A stretch of DNA of 32,456 nt from Oscillospiraceae bacterium (GTDB lineage Bacteria > Bacillota > Clostridia > Oscillospirales > Oscillospiraceae), in the NCBI GenBank assembly GCA_017440525.1, contig JAFSHB010000095.1:1-32456 (forward strand), in the 5' to 3' direction. The notes beneath the pieces were generated by a model. The model worked only from the letters and a program-made list of their open reading frames with translations, searched no databases and was not told the origin of the DNA. Positions 14,109 through 21,419 of this stretch are shown here, piece after piece. Made by a program: the position numbers and the translations under genes. Numbering within the stretch: the first letter of the stretch is position 1; each line of letters starts with the position of its first letter.

Positions 14109-14943
14109 ACAGGAATTGAAAACATTGGTGGCACAGCTTTTGCGGGAGATGGATACCGATGCACCGACTGTTCAGACAGCGACACAGGAGCTGCCGGATC
14201 TGACGAAGCTGGATCTGCGGCAGGAGTATCATGTGGCAGAGCCTGCGGATAAGGATGCGTTTTTGCGCTTGAAAAAGAAAACTCCGGCGCGGCTCGGTCT
14301 GGGGCGCTGCGGAGCGCGATATAAAACGGCATCCATGCTCCGCTTCCGTGCCGACCATGCTGCCGCGCAGGACAGCGTGTTCTCCCTTGTGCCAAAAGAC
14401 TTTTACGAGAAAAACGATCTGCCCTTCGTGCAGACCATGTGTAAGGATAAGGATCAGTATTTGACCCGTCCCGATCTTGGCAGAAGGTTTGATGAACAGG
14501 CACAGGCTGTCATCCGGCAGGTCTGCGGACAGTCGCCCCGTGTACTGCTGGTGATCGGTGACGGTCTTTCCTCCAACGCCATCACGGCCAATGCCCTCGA
14601 CTGTGCCGCTGCGATCCGTCAGGGTCTCAAAAGCTTTGGAATCGAATTGGGAAAGAGCCTGTTCATCCAATATGCCCGTGTGGGTGCCATGGATCATATC
14701 GGTGAGATCACCGATGCTGAGCTGATCTGTATGCTGGTCGGGGAGCGTCCCGGTCTTGTGACCAGCGAATCCATGTCGGCCTATATCACCTACCGTCCGA
14801 GACCCGGTATCGCGGAATCCAAGCGTACAGTCGTCTCCAATATCCACCGTCAGGGCACGCCTGCGGTGGAGGCAGGTGCCCATATCGCGGAGCTGCTGAA
14901 AACCATGCTGGAGAAAAAAGCCTCCGGCATCGATCTGAGGTGA
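14101..14943 (+). CDS. eutC: Ethanolamine ammonia-lyase small subunit
   Basis: A 280-aa subunit that completes the cobalamin site of ethanolamine ammonia-lyase. Family blocks are KKKTPARLGLGRCGARYKT, FRADHAAAQDSVF, PDLGRRF, VIGDGLSSNAITAN, QYARVGAMDHIGEITDAEL, VGERPGLVTSESMSAYITY and ESKRTVVSNIHRQG. The first 18 residues (MDKQELKTLVAQLLREMD) form an amphipathic helix like the microcompartment-targeting peptide of E. coli EutC, followed by a flexible linker. It overlaps eutB by 8 bases with no separate strong ribosome binding site except AAGGAGG inside eutB, so translation is coupled. Confidence 0.97.
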   Translation: MDKQELKTLVAQLLREMDTDAPTVQTATQELPDLTKLDLRQEYHVAEPADKDAFLRLKKKTPARLGLGRCGARYKTASMLRFRADHAAAQDSVFSLVPKDFYEKNDLPFVQTMCKDKDQYLTRPDLGRRFDEQAQAVIRQVCGQSPRVLLVIGDGLSSNAITANALDCAAAIRQGLKSFGIELGKSLFIQYARVGAMDHIGEITDAELICMLVGERPGLVTSESMSAYITYRPRPGIAESKRTVVSNIHRQGTPAVEAGAHIAELLKTMLEKKASGIDLR

Positions 14944-14947
14944 GCCT

Positions 14948-15610
14948 ATGGTGGGAGAGATACTGCCTGTCAAGATCCTGACCCTGCGCCTGATCCCCAA
15001 TCTCAGCCCGGGCCTTGCCAAAGCGCTGGGCGTGGGAGCGGAGTGTCGGGCCATTGGTCTGATCTCCACAGACTGTGACGATGTGACCTATATGGCGCTG
15101 GACGAAGCCACCAAGGTATCCAATGTAGAGGTCGTCTATGCAAGGAGCCTTTATGCAGGGGCGGCCAATGCTTCCACGCGGCTGGCAGGGGAGGTCATCG
15201 GTGTTCTGGCAGGGCCGACACCTGCCGAGGTGGCCAGCGGTCTGCGGGGCGCGCAGTCCTTCATCGAGAGCGGTGTGGGCTTTCGGACTGCCAATGCCGA
15301 GGGCGATGTGGTCTATCTTGCTCATTGTGTGTCCAGAACAGGCGCTTATCTGGCAAAGACGGCCCATGTTCCCGTAGGGCAGGCGATCGCCTATCTGGTC
15401 GCGCCTCCGGTGGAAGCGATCGCAGGTCTGGATGCGGCACTGAAGGCATCGGATGTGGATCTGACAGAATTTTTTGCGCCGCCTACGGAGACCAATTTTT
15501 CCGGCGGTCTGCTGACAGGCTCCCAGAGTGCCTGTCAGGCGGCCTGTGATGCCTTTGCCGATGCCGTCATGCAGGTGGCGCGGCAGCCGGAAGAGCTGGG
15601 AGGGATGTAA
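14948..15610 (+). CDS. eutL: Ethanolamine microcompartment shell protein EutL
   Basis: A 220-aa tandem-BMC (trimeric, pseudohexameric) shell protein with a gated central pore. It closely follows the E. coli pattern: IGLISTDCDDVTYMALDEAT, VEVVYARSLYAGA, GEVIGVLAGPTPAEV, LAHCVSRTGAYL, AYLVAPPVEAIAGLDAALK, PPTETNFSGGLLTGSQSACQ. The ATG at 14948 is 4 bases after the eutC stop, with GAGGTGAG overlapping that stop. It is one of only three shell proteins in this operon. Confidence 0.97.
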   Translation: MVGEILPVKILTLRLIPNLSPGLAKALGVGAECRAIGLISTDCDDVTYMALDEATKVSNVEVVYARSLYAGAANASTRLAGEVIGVLAGPTPAEVASGLRGAQSFIESGVGFRTANAEGDVVYLAHCVSRTGAYLAKTAHVPVGQAIAYLVAPPVEAIAGLDAALKASDVDLTEFFAPPTETNFSGGLLTGSQSACQAACDAFADAVMQVARQPEELGGM

Positions 15611-17041
15611 ATGGAGCTTTCAAAAGATCTCAGGAGCCGGCAGGAGGTCCGCGATCTGGTAGAGGCAGCGTCCAAAGCGCAGCAGCATCTGCGTACGATG
15701 GATCAGGCTGCCATCGATAAGATCGTGCAGGCCATGGCGGAGGAGGGGAGCCGACGCGCCGTCGAGCTGGCAGAGCTGGCCTGTAAGGAGACCGGCTTTG
15801 GCAACATTGCCGATAAGACGGTCAAGAACCGTTTTGCTTCCCAGACCCTCTGGGAAGCGATTCGCGATCAGAAGACGATTGGGATCCTGCGGGAGGATCG
15901 GGAGCACCGCGTCTGGGATGTGGCGGTCCCGGTAGGCGTGGTGGCGGGGATCGTGCCCTCGACCAACCCGACCTCCACCGTGATCTATAAAGCGATGATC
16001 GCATTGAAGGGGGGCAGTGCCATCGTCTTTTCGCCCCATCCCGGCGCAAGGGAGTGTTCGATCCTTGCGGCCAGATATATGGCAGAGGCCGCAGAGCGGG
16101 CCGGCTGCCCCAAGGGGGCGATCGGGTGCATCACGCTCCCGACCATGGATGCTGTGGATGAGCTGATGAAGCATCCAAAAGTGAATCTGATCTTAGCTAC
16201 CGGCGGCGCGGCTATGGTGCGCGCGGCATATTCCTCCGGCACACCTGCCATCGGTGTGGGTGCGGGCAATGGACCTGCCTATCTGCACAAAAGCTGTGAT
16301 ATCAAAAAGGCCGTGGCGGATATCATCCGCTCCAAGACCTTTGATAACGGTACGGTCTGTGCGTCTGAGCAGAGCATCATCCTCGAGCGGGCCAATGCCC
16401 GGGCAGTGGAGGAGGAGCTGGTGCGGCAGGGCTGCCGCATCCTGGATGAGGACGAGAGCAAAAAGCTGGCGAAGATCCTCTTCCGCGCCAACGGTACCAT
16501 GTCGCCCCAGATCGTGGGCAAGCCTGCCGCTGAGATCGCAAAGCTTGCCGGGATCGCAGTCACGGATGCAAAGGTCCTTGTAGCAAGGGAGCGAGGGGCT
16601 GGAAAGGACTACCCCTATTCCTCGGAAAAGCTCTGCCCTGTGCTGGGGCTGTTTGTGGTGGAAGATGAGACGGAAGCGTTGGAGCTTGCCTGTAAGATCC
16701 TGGAGCATGAGGGGAGCGGTCATACCTTCTCGATCCATGCTGAGGATGAATCGCTGATCCGCCGTTTTGCCGTCCGTGTGCCTGTCTCACGATTTTTGGT
16801 CAATACACCGGCGGCGCTCGGCGGGATCGGTGCGACCACCGGTCTGTTCCCGGCGCTGACGCTGGGATGCGGCGCTGTGGGCGGCAGCTCCTCCAGCAAC
16901 AATATCGGCCCCATGGATCTGATCGATATCCGCCGTGTGGCGTGGGGGCATAAGGAACAGCGGGCGGTGCATACTACCGTTACAGCCAATGAAGCGTTAT
17001 TGGAAGCATTGACACAGAAACTGCTTGAAAAATTACTGTAA
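15611..17041 (+). CDS. eutE: CoA-acylating acetaldehyde dehydrogenase EutE
   Basis: A 476-aa enzyme converting acetaldehyde, CoA and NAD+ to acetyl-CoA. Features: [62 protein letters not shown] and the catalytic Cys at about residue 250 in [12 protein letters not shown]. It lacks the amphipathic N-terminal extension of E. coli EutE. Instead it ends with a short linker and a helix ([18 protein letters not shown]) that has the i, i+3/4 hydrophobic pattern of encapsulation peptides, so cargo targeting is probably C-terminal. The ATG at 15611 directly follows the eutL stop; GGAGGG lies 10 bases upstream. Confidence 0.96.
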   Translation: MELSKDLRSRQEVRDLVEAASKAQQHLRTMDQAAIDKIVQAMAEEGSRRAVELAELACKETGFGNIADKTVKNRFASQTLWEAIRDQKTIGILREDREHRVWDVAVPVGVVAGIVPSTNPTSTVIYKAMIALKGGSAIVFSPHPGARECSILAARYMAEAAERAGCPKGAIGCITLPTMDAVDELMKHPKVNLILATGGAAMVRAAYSSGTPAIGVGAGNGPAYLHKSCDIKKAVADIIRSKTFDNGTVCASEQSIILERANARAVEEELVRQGCRILDEDESKKLAKILFRANGTMSPQIVGKPAAEIAKLAGIAVTDAKVLVARERGAGKDYPYSSEKLCPVLGLFVVEDETEALELACKILEHEGSGHTFSIHAEDESLIRRFAVRVPVSRFLVNTPAALGGIGATTGLFPALTLGCGAVGGSSSSNNIGPMDLIDIRRVAWGHKEQRAVHTTVTANEALLEALTQKLLEKLL

Positions 17042-17052
17042 GGAGAATGACG

Positions 17053-17364
17053 ATGATCAATACCAATGCACTGGGTATGGTGGAGACCAAGGGCCTTGTG
17101 GGTGCCATCGAGGCAGCCGATGCCATGGTGAAGTCCGCCAATGTCAATCTTGTGGGGAAGGAACAGGTCGGCGGCGGTCTTGTGACCGTCATGGTACGCG
17201 GCGATGTGGGTGCGGTCAAGGCCGCCACCGATGCCGGCGCGGCAGCGGCGGAGAAGGTCGGAGAACTGGTCTCTGTCCATGTGATCCCCAGACCTCACGC
17301 CGAGGTCGATGCCATCTTGCCCAAGGGCAAGTCCGCGGCGGCTGATATGAAGCCCAAGGCGTAA
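17053..17364 (+). CDS. eutM: Microcompartment hexameric shell protein EutM
   Basis: A 103-aa single-BMC-domain protein that forms hexamers tiling the shell facets. The domain covers residues about 4-85 ([71 protein letters not shown]), followed by a short Lys/Ala-rich tail. The start is ATG 17053, 7 bases after AGGAG (17041-17045); an in-frame ATG at 17047 is only 1 base from that site. No EutS or EutK was found, so EutM is the only hexamer in the window and probably the main facet protein. Confidence 0.97.
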   Translation: MINTNALGMVETKGLVGAIEAADAMVKSANVNLVGKEQVGGGLVTVMVRGDVGAVKAATDAGAAAAEKVGELVSVHVIPRPHAEVDAILPKGKSAAADMKPKA

Positions 17365-17366
17365 TT

Positions 17367-18068
17367 ATGGCGGTATTTACCACACAGGGGGCGCGGGAGA
17401 ATATCCGGGTCAAGGACGGTAAACGGGTCTTTTATCTGGCAGACGGCGATCATCTGACACCGTCTGCCGCCGAATGGCTGAAAGAGAATGATGTGCAGAT
17501 CCTGCCTGCAAAAGAAGCAGTTGTCCGGGAATACCGGACGCTCGACGGCGGTTTCGTGCGAAAAAAACCGGAGCATATGACCCATCTGCGGGCGGATGTG
17601 CTGGTGCGAAAAGACCATCCTCGCATCCGGTTCCGTGGCATGATCGATGCCTTGGAAGCGAAGCTCCTTCTGGCGGCCAAAGAAGCACAGCCACAGCTTC
17701 GAAAGCAGCTCGATGAGATCTTGCAGGCGGTGCGTACGCTCATCCGATGTGATGTGATGGAGCAGCCTGTCCAGATCCATACAGTCTGTGGGTTGAACGA
17801 ACAGGAGCTTCGACAGAGGAGCCACTATCCGCAAAAGTTCTACGATCAGCCCCACTTTATGCCCTCCGCCGATGACAGCCGTATGCTCCTTTTGCTCAAT
17901 GAAGTGCGTACGATGATCCGGCAGACGGAGCTTGCCGCTTACGATGCGTTCCATGACAGAGACGGCGCTGTGACGCGGGAGGATATCCTGAGGCTCCTGA
18001 ACCGCCTGAGCAGTATGCTTTGGATCTTGATGATCCAAATGAAAAAGGAGGAACAGCATGGATCTTGA
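17367..18068 (+). CDS. eutT: EutT-type corrinoid adenosyltransferase
   Basis: A 233-aa ATP:cob(I)alamin adenosyltransferase that makes the adenosylcobalamin needed by EutBC. The match to EutT is seen in DGDHLTPSAAEWLKE, KKPEHMTHLRADVLVRKDHP, RIRFRGMIDALEAK, LQAVRTLIRCDVMEQPV and DILRLLNRLSSMLWILMIQM. The HX11CCX2C metal-binding cluster of the Salmonella/E. coli enzyme is absent: the region just before KKPEHMTHL (REYRTLDGGFVR) has no Cys. Listeria-type EutT is also of this Cys-free class. The ATG at 17367 lies 2 bases after the eutM stop, and pduL overlaps its end by 11 bases. Confidence 0.93.
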   Translation: MAVFTTQGARENIRVKDGKRVFYLADGDHLTPSAAEWLKENDVQILPAKEAVVREYRTLDGGFVRKKPEHMTHLRADVLVRKDHPRIRFRGMIDALEAKLLLAAKEAQPQLRKQLDEILQAVRTLIRCDVMEQPVQIHTVCGLNEQELRQRSHYPQKFYDQPHFMPSADDSRMLLLLNEVRTMIRQTELAAYDAFHDRDGAVTREDILRLLNRLSSMLWILMIQMKKEEQHGS

Positions 18069-18657
18069 TGCATTGACGGAAAAGCTGCAGCGGCAGCTGT
18101 TCGTAGAGGTGGAGGCCTCGGGGCGGCATGTGCATCTGACGAAAGAGCAGGCCATACGGCTGTTTGGGCATGACCTCACTCCCTCCAAAGAACTCTCCCA
18201 GCCGGGGCAGTTCGCCGCACAGGAACGAGTCACCATCAAAGGACCGAAGGGCGAAAAGAAGAATGTGGCGGTCCTTGGCCCATGCCGCACGCTGACGCAG
18301 GTGGAGGTCTCCATGACCGATGCCAGAGCGCTGGGGATCGATGCCCCTGTCCGCCTTTCCGGTGATGTGAAGGGAACGCCCGGCTGCACGATCGTTGGAC
18401 CGCAGGGGAGCATCGAGACGCAGACCGGTGTCATCGTGGCGAAACGCCATATCCATATGTCCGAAGAGGATGCCCGGCTTCAAAATGTGAAGGATGGGCA
18501 GGTGGTGAGGCTGAAGACGATGACAGCAAGGCCCGTGGTCTTTGAGGATGTGGTCGTGCGTGTCCATCCCGGATTCCGTGCGGCGGTGCATCTGGATCAT
18601 GATGAGGCCAATGCCTGCGGTCATCAAAAAGGCGACTTGGGGATGATTCTTCGATGA
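18058..18657 (+). CDS. pduL: Phosphate acyltransferase PduL
   Basis: A 199-aa enzyme that converts acetyl-CoA and phosphate to acetyl phosphate and CoA, recycling CoA inside the microcompartment. It has two repeats with the zinc-binding signatures GRHVHLTKEQA and AKRHIHMSEEDA, and a third His in NACGHQKGDLG. The first 15 residues (MDLDALTEKLQRQLF) form an amphipathic helix that can act as a targeting peptide. It is the PduL type and replaces the EutD/Pta type of enteric operons. AAAGGAGG just before ATG 18058 is a strong ribosome binding site inside eutT. Confidence 0.95.
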   Translation: MDLDALTEKLQRQLFVEVEASGRHVHLTKEQAIRLFGHDLTPSKELSQPGQFAAQERVTIKGPKGEKKNVAVLGPCRTLTQVEVSMTDARALGIDAPVRLSGDVKGTPGCTIVGPQGSIETQTGVIVAKRHIHMSEEDARLQNVKDGQVVRLKTMTARPVVFEDVVVRVHPGFRAAVHLDHDEANACGHQKGDLGMILR

Positions 18658-19106
18658 ACCTGGAAATTCTGACCGATGCCGTGTTGCAGAAGCTGAACGA
18701 AGGCAAAAAAAGGGCGCTCCTGATTGGATGCGCGCCTGATGTTGACCATAATTATAATTATGTAAATGAAAAACCATATGAAGCCGTGGTGTTGGGCAGG
18801 CTCTCTCCGGCACAGCTCCTGCATATGCCCGATGATGCGGTCTGCGATGCGCTGATGGAGGATATCCCGGTCTATCTCTGGAGACCGCAGACATGGCAAG
18901 GCTGTAAAAACGCCCGGGGGCTGTGTCGGGAATTGCAGAGTGCGGAGCAGCGCTTGTTTCGCATGGGGATCCTTCCCATGGAGCGGACGCAAAAGCTCCT
19001 GACAGCGCAGGATGCACGGCGGATCCTGCAGCAGGGAGAGACAGCGCCCCACGGCTGCCGGATGACACCGCTGGCAAAAGATATCTTAGAAGGGAGATCG
19101 TCATGA
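18654..19106 (+). CDS. Conserved eut-operon protein of unknown function
   Basis: A 150-aa protein. It fits the unnamed family found in Firmicutes eut operons (TIGR02536-like), usually about 200 residues, but I place it there only on features: an N-terminal helix MNLEILTDAVLQKLNEG, then KRALLIGCAPDVDHNYNYV, PYEAVVLGRLSPAQLLHM, an alpha/beta look like a flavoprotein-type Rossmann core, and the ending TQKLLTAQDARRILQQ. The N-terminal helix looks like an encapsulation peptide, so it may be cargo. It overlaps pduL and eutN by 4 bases each (ATGA), so it is tightly coupled to them. No catalytic motif is evident. It is truncated or compact relative to the family. Confidence 0.85.
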   Translation: MNLEILTDAVLQKLNEGKKRALLIGCAPDVDHNYNYVNEKPYEAVVLGRLSPAQLLHMPDDAVCDALMEDIPVYLWRPQTWQGCKNARGLCRELQSAEQRLFRMGILPMERTQKLLTAQDARRILQQGETAPHGCRMTPLAKDILEGRSS

Positions 19107-19336
19107 TCCTAGCCACTGTGACAGGGAATTTTTGGGCGACCAAAAAATGTGACAGCCTGCGCGGACAGATCTTTCTGGAAGTGACCTTTGATGGCAAAAA
19201 GGCGGTGGCTGCCGATCTGGTCGGGGCAGGGATCGGAGACCGTGTGCTCGTGACGACCGGATCCGGTGCAAGGGCAGGGAATCCGGAACTGCCCTGTGAT
19301 GCGGCGATCGTTGCGATCTTAGATGAAAAGACTTGA
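19103..19336 (+). CDS. eutN: Microcompartment pentameric vertex protein EutN
   Basis: A 77-aa EutN/CcmL (BMC-P) protein that forms pentamers capping the shell vertices. It reads MILATVTGNFWATKKCDSLRG at the start, then KAVAADLVGAGIGDRVLVTTGSGAR and DAAIVAILDEKT at the end, typical for the OB-like fold. It is shorter than many EutN proteins (85-95 aa) but complete over the fold. The ATG at 19103 overlaps the previous stop (ATGA) and has AGGGAG (19091-19096) 6 bases upstream. Confidence 0.95.
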   Translation: MILATVTGNFWATKKCDSLRGQIFLEVTFDGKKAVAADLVGAGIGDRVLVTTGSGARAGNPELPCDAAIVAILDEKT

Positions 19337-19361
19337 ATTTCATGCGAATCTGCCGTATGAT
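19333..19361 (+). promoter_or_regulatory. Possible internal promoter before eutH
   Basis: TTGAAT (19333-19338), a 17-base spacer and TATGAT (19356-19361), 5/6 match in each box. It lies in the only gap (44 bases) of the eut operon and would drive eutH and eutQ separately. Confidence 0.5.
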
Positions 19362-19380
19362 ATCATAAATTTAGAAAGAG

Positions 19381-20463
19381 GTGGTTTTTATCAGCCCGTT
19401 CATCATATATCTTATGGTCGTCTTTATGGCCCTCGGTGCCATCGACCGCATGCTCGGGAATAGATTTGGTCTGGGCAAGGAGTTTGAAAACGGTATCATG
19501 GCCATTGGCCCTCTGGCGCTGTCCATGTGGGGCATCATCTGTTTCGCGCCTGTGCTGGCGGACCTCCTGCGTCCGATCGTCGTTCCTGCTTTCCGTCTGT
19601 TCGGGGCAGATCCCGGCATGTTCCCGGGCTGCATCCTGGCCTGTGATATGGGCGGCGGCTCTCTGGCACTGGAATTGGCAGAAGATCCTCTGATCGGTTA
19701 TTTTGGCGGCACGATCGTCGGCTCCATGCTGGGTGCGACCATCGTGTTCACGATCCCCATGGCGCTGGGCGTGGTCTCGGCGGAGGACCGTCCTTATATG
19801 GCAAAGGGGATCTTGTCCGGTATCATCACGATCCCGGTGGGCTCTTTTGTCGGCGGCCTTCTGGCAGGCTTGCCTCTGATGTCCGTGGTGCGGAATCTGA
19901 TCCCCATCGTGATCTTCGCGCTTTTGATCGCCCTTGGCCTTTGGAAGGCAGAGCGTATCATGATCAAAGGCTTTTCTGTCTTTGGGCAGATCGTGCTGAT
20001 CGTCATCACAGTGGGCCTTGCCTGTGCGATCATCGAAGCGCTGACAGGGATCGTTATCATCCCCGGCCTTGCGCCGCTGTCCGAGGGCTATACCACTGTG
20101 GGCAGCATCGCGATCGTTCTTGCAGGCGCATTCCCGCTGATCTATGTGCTGACAAAGCTGCTCAGCAAGCCGCTTCTGAAGCTGGGCAAGGTCCTTGGTA
20201 TGAACGAGGTAGCGGCAGCCGGTATGGTGGCATCGCTGGCCAATTCCATCCCGGTGTTCGGTATGATCAAGGATATGGATCCTCGCGGCAAGGTGCTCAA
20301 CATGGCCTTCGCGGTATCCGCCGCCTTCGTATTCGGCGATCATCTTGGCTTTACGGCAGGCTTTGCCCCCGAACTGGTCACGGCAGTTATCGTGGCCAAG
20401 CTGACCGCAGGTGTGACAGCTGTGGCGGTCGCAATGCTTTTGACAAGGAGAAACGATGGATAG
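19381..20463 (+). CDS. eutH: Ethanolamine transporter EutH
   Basis: A 360-aa integral membrane protein with about ten hydrophobic segments that brings ethanolamine into the cell. Family blocks: MALGAIDRMLGNRFGLG, GPLALSMWGIICFAPVLADL, FPGCILACDMGGGSLALELA, IVGSMLGATIVFTIPMALG, GMVASLANSIPVFGMIKDMD and FAVSAAFVFGDHLGFTA. The start is uncertain. The frame opens at GTG 19381, but the best Shine-Dalgarno (GAGGTG, 19378-19383) overlaps that GTG, while an in-frame ATC at 19390 stands 6 bases after it, where related proteins start with Met. The next ATG (19414) is inside the first membrane helix. It overlaps eutQ by 8 bases. Confidence 0.95.
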   Translation: MVFISPFIIYLMVVFMALGAIDRMLGNRFGLGKEFENGIMAIGPLALSMWGIICFAPVLADLLRPIVVPAFRLFGADPGMFPGCILACDMGGGSLALELAEDPLIGYFGGTIVGSMLGATIVFTIPMALGVVSAEDRPYMAKGILSGIITIPVGSFVGGLLAGLPLMSVVRNLIPIVIFALLIALGLWKAERIMIKGFSVFGQIVLIVITVGLACAIIEALTGIVIIPGLAPLSEGYTTVGSIAIVLAGAFPLIYVLTKLLSKPLLKLGKVLGMNEVAAAGMVASLANSIPVFGMIKDMDPRGKVLNMAFAVSAAFVFGDHLGFTAGFAPELVTAVIVAKLTAGVTAVAVAMLLTRRNDG

Positions 20464-20872
20464 GGAAGAACTGAAGAATCTCCTGCGTGAGATCTTGCAG
20501 GAGGAAGCGAACTGCCCCATTAAGAAAATAAGTGTACCGCAGATCGCGGTCTCAGAGGCGGATCGGCTCGATACAGGCGATACCGCCCACAGGGTCTATA
20601 CCCATGACCTGTTTTCTTTGCAGGAGAGCCCAAGGCTCGGCTGCGGTATCATGGAGATGGAAAAGACGACCTTCCCGTGGACTTTGGATTATGACGAGAT
20701 CGACTATGTGATCTCGGGCAGCCTTACGATCTGTTATGGCGATCATACGGTCACAGCAGGCCCGGGAGAGCTGATCCTCATCCCCAAGGGGAGCAGTATC
20801 CAATTCTCTGTTCCCGAAAAGGCGAGATTTTTATATGTCACCTATCCTGCCGACTGGCAGGCAAAAAACTGA
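20456..20872 (+). CDS. eutQ: EutQ cupin-domain protein
   Basis: A 138-aa protein of the EutQ family, reported to have acetate kinase activity in Salmonella. The cupin core covers about residues 45-135 (HDLFSLQESPRLGCGIMEME, DYDEIDYVISGSLTICYG, AGPGELILIPKGSSIQFSVP). It lacks the longer N-terminal domain of the 233-aa E. coli protein. The first 17 residues (MDREELKNLLREILQEE) form an amphipathic helix that could serve as a targeting peptide. It is the last gene of the eut operon; a strong terminator hairpin contains its stop codon. Confidence 0.93.
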   Translation: MDREELKNLLREILQEEANCPIKKISVPQIAVSEADRLDTGDTAHRVYTHDLFSLQESPRLGCGIMEMEKTTFPWTLDYDEIDYVISGSLTICYGDHTVTAGPGELILIPKGSSIQFSVPEKARFLYVTYPADWQAKN

Positions 20873-20899
20873 GACGGCTCTGCCGTCTCAGTTTTTTGC
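20861..20899 (+). terminator. Terminator of the eut operon
   Basis: GCAAAAAACTGAGACGGC (20861-20878) and GCCGTCTCAGTTTTTTGC (20882-20899) are perfect arms around TCT. The eutQ stop is in the left arm. Confidence 0.93.
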
Positions 20900-21018
20900 A
20901 GCACCACCGAACACCATTCGTAGGGGGGCGATGCCCACATCGCCCCATTTGCAAGCACTACCGAACATCATTCGTAGAGGCGACCATTGGTCGCCCGGTG
21001 CAGGCACTGCCCTCATGG

Positions 21019-21095
21019 TCGCACCTGTAGGGCGGGCAGACCCTTGCCCGCCGCTGGCAGGCACCTAAGGGCCGACACACAGATCGGCCCCTACG
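21019..21095. repeat. 77-bp direct repeat, copy 1
   Basis: It carries two head-to-head palindromes. The second copy starts 267 bases downstream (21286-21362) and differs at only three positions. Confidence 0.85.
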
Positions 21096-21285
21096 AAGCA
21101 ACACCGAACACCGTTCGTAGGGGCGGCCCCATGTGTCCGCCCGGTGCAGGCATCACATCCATCGCAGATCGCAGGGGAGTATCCCTCGTTCCCTCTCTCA
21201 GGGGGATGTCAGCGGAGCTGACAGGGGGTTGACGCGTATGCACATTGTGTCATGACTGGATGCAGTGAACTTACCACAACTATGA

Positions 21286-21362
21286 TCGCACCCGTAGGGC
21301 GGGCAGACCCTTGCCCGCCGCTGGCAGGCACCTAAGGGCCGACACACAGATCGGCTCTTACG
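21286..21362. repeat. 77-bp direct repeat, copy 2
   Basis: It is 74 of 77 identical to copy 1 at 21019-21095. The three differences are all C/T changes. Confidence 0.85.
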
Positions 21363-21386
21363 GAAACACCGTTTGCAAATGTGGAC

Positions 21387-21418
21387 AAAAAATGAGACGG
21401 CTCTGCCGTCTCATTTTT
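21387..21418 (-). terminator. Terminator of the acetate-kinase/flavodoxin unit
   Basis: AAAAATGAGACGGC (21388-21401) and GCCGTCTCATTTTT (21405-21418) around TCT, with a T-run of six on the minus strand. The stem core TGAGACGGC-TCT-GCCGTCTCA is identical to the eut operon terminator. Confidence 0.9.
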
Positions 21419-21419
21419 C

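Larger units (their letters stand above)
20918..21362. repeat. Cluster of GTAGGGGCG-type palindromes, no gene
   Basis: This gene-free stretch holds at least seven related palindromes, each opening with CGTAGGGG or its complement. Stems: GGGGCGATG/CATCGCCCC (20925-20946); GGCGACC/GGTCGCC (20979-20995); GGCGGGCA/TGCCCGCC (21031-21052); GGGCCGA/TCGGCCC (about 21069-21090, inverted); GGGGCGG...CCGCCC (about 21120-21142); and a second copy of the 21031 and 21069 pair at 21298-21357. Linkers such as ACCGAACAC(C/T)..TTCGTAG recur between units. A separate hairpin TGTCAGC-GGA-GCTGACA lies at 21207-21223. Short open frames here are not genes. Confidence 0.8.

Noticed and set aside
19363..20520. A 385-codon minus-strand frame opposite eutH
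   Set aside because: It is the mirror of eutH codon bias, crosses two gene boundaries and encodes a His/Asp-rich low-quality sequence typical of antisense frames.
20835..21232. Two frames of 77 and 81 codons in the repeat patch
   Set aside because: They consist of translated palindromes (GTAGGGGCG elements) and start inside eutQ or a repeat.
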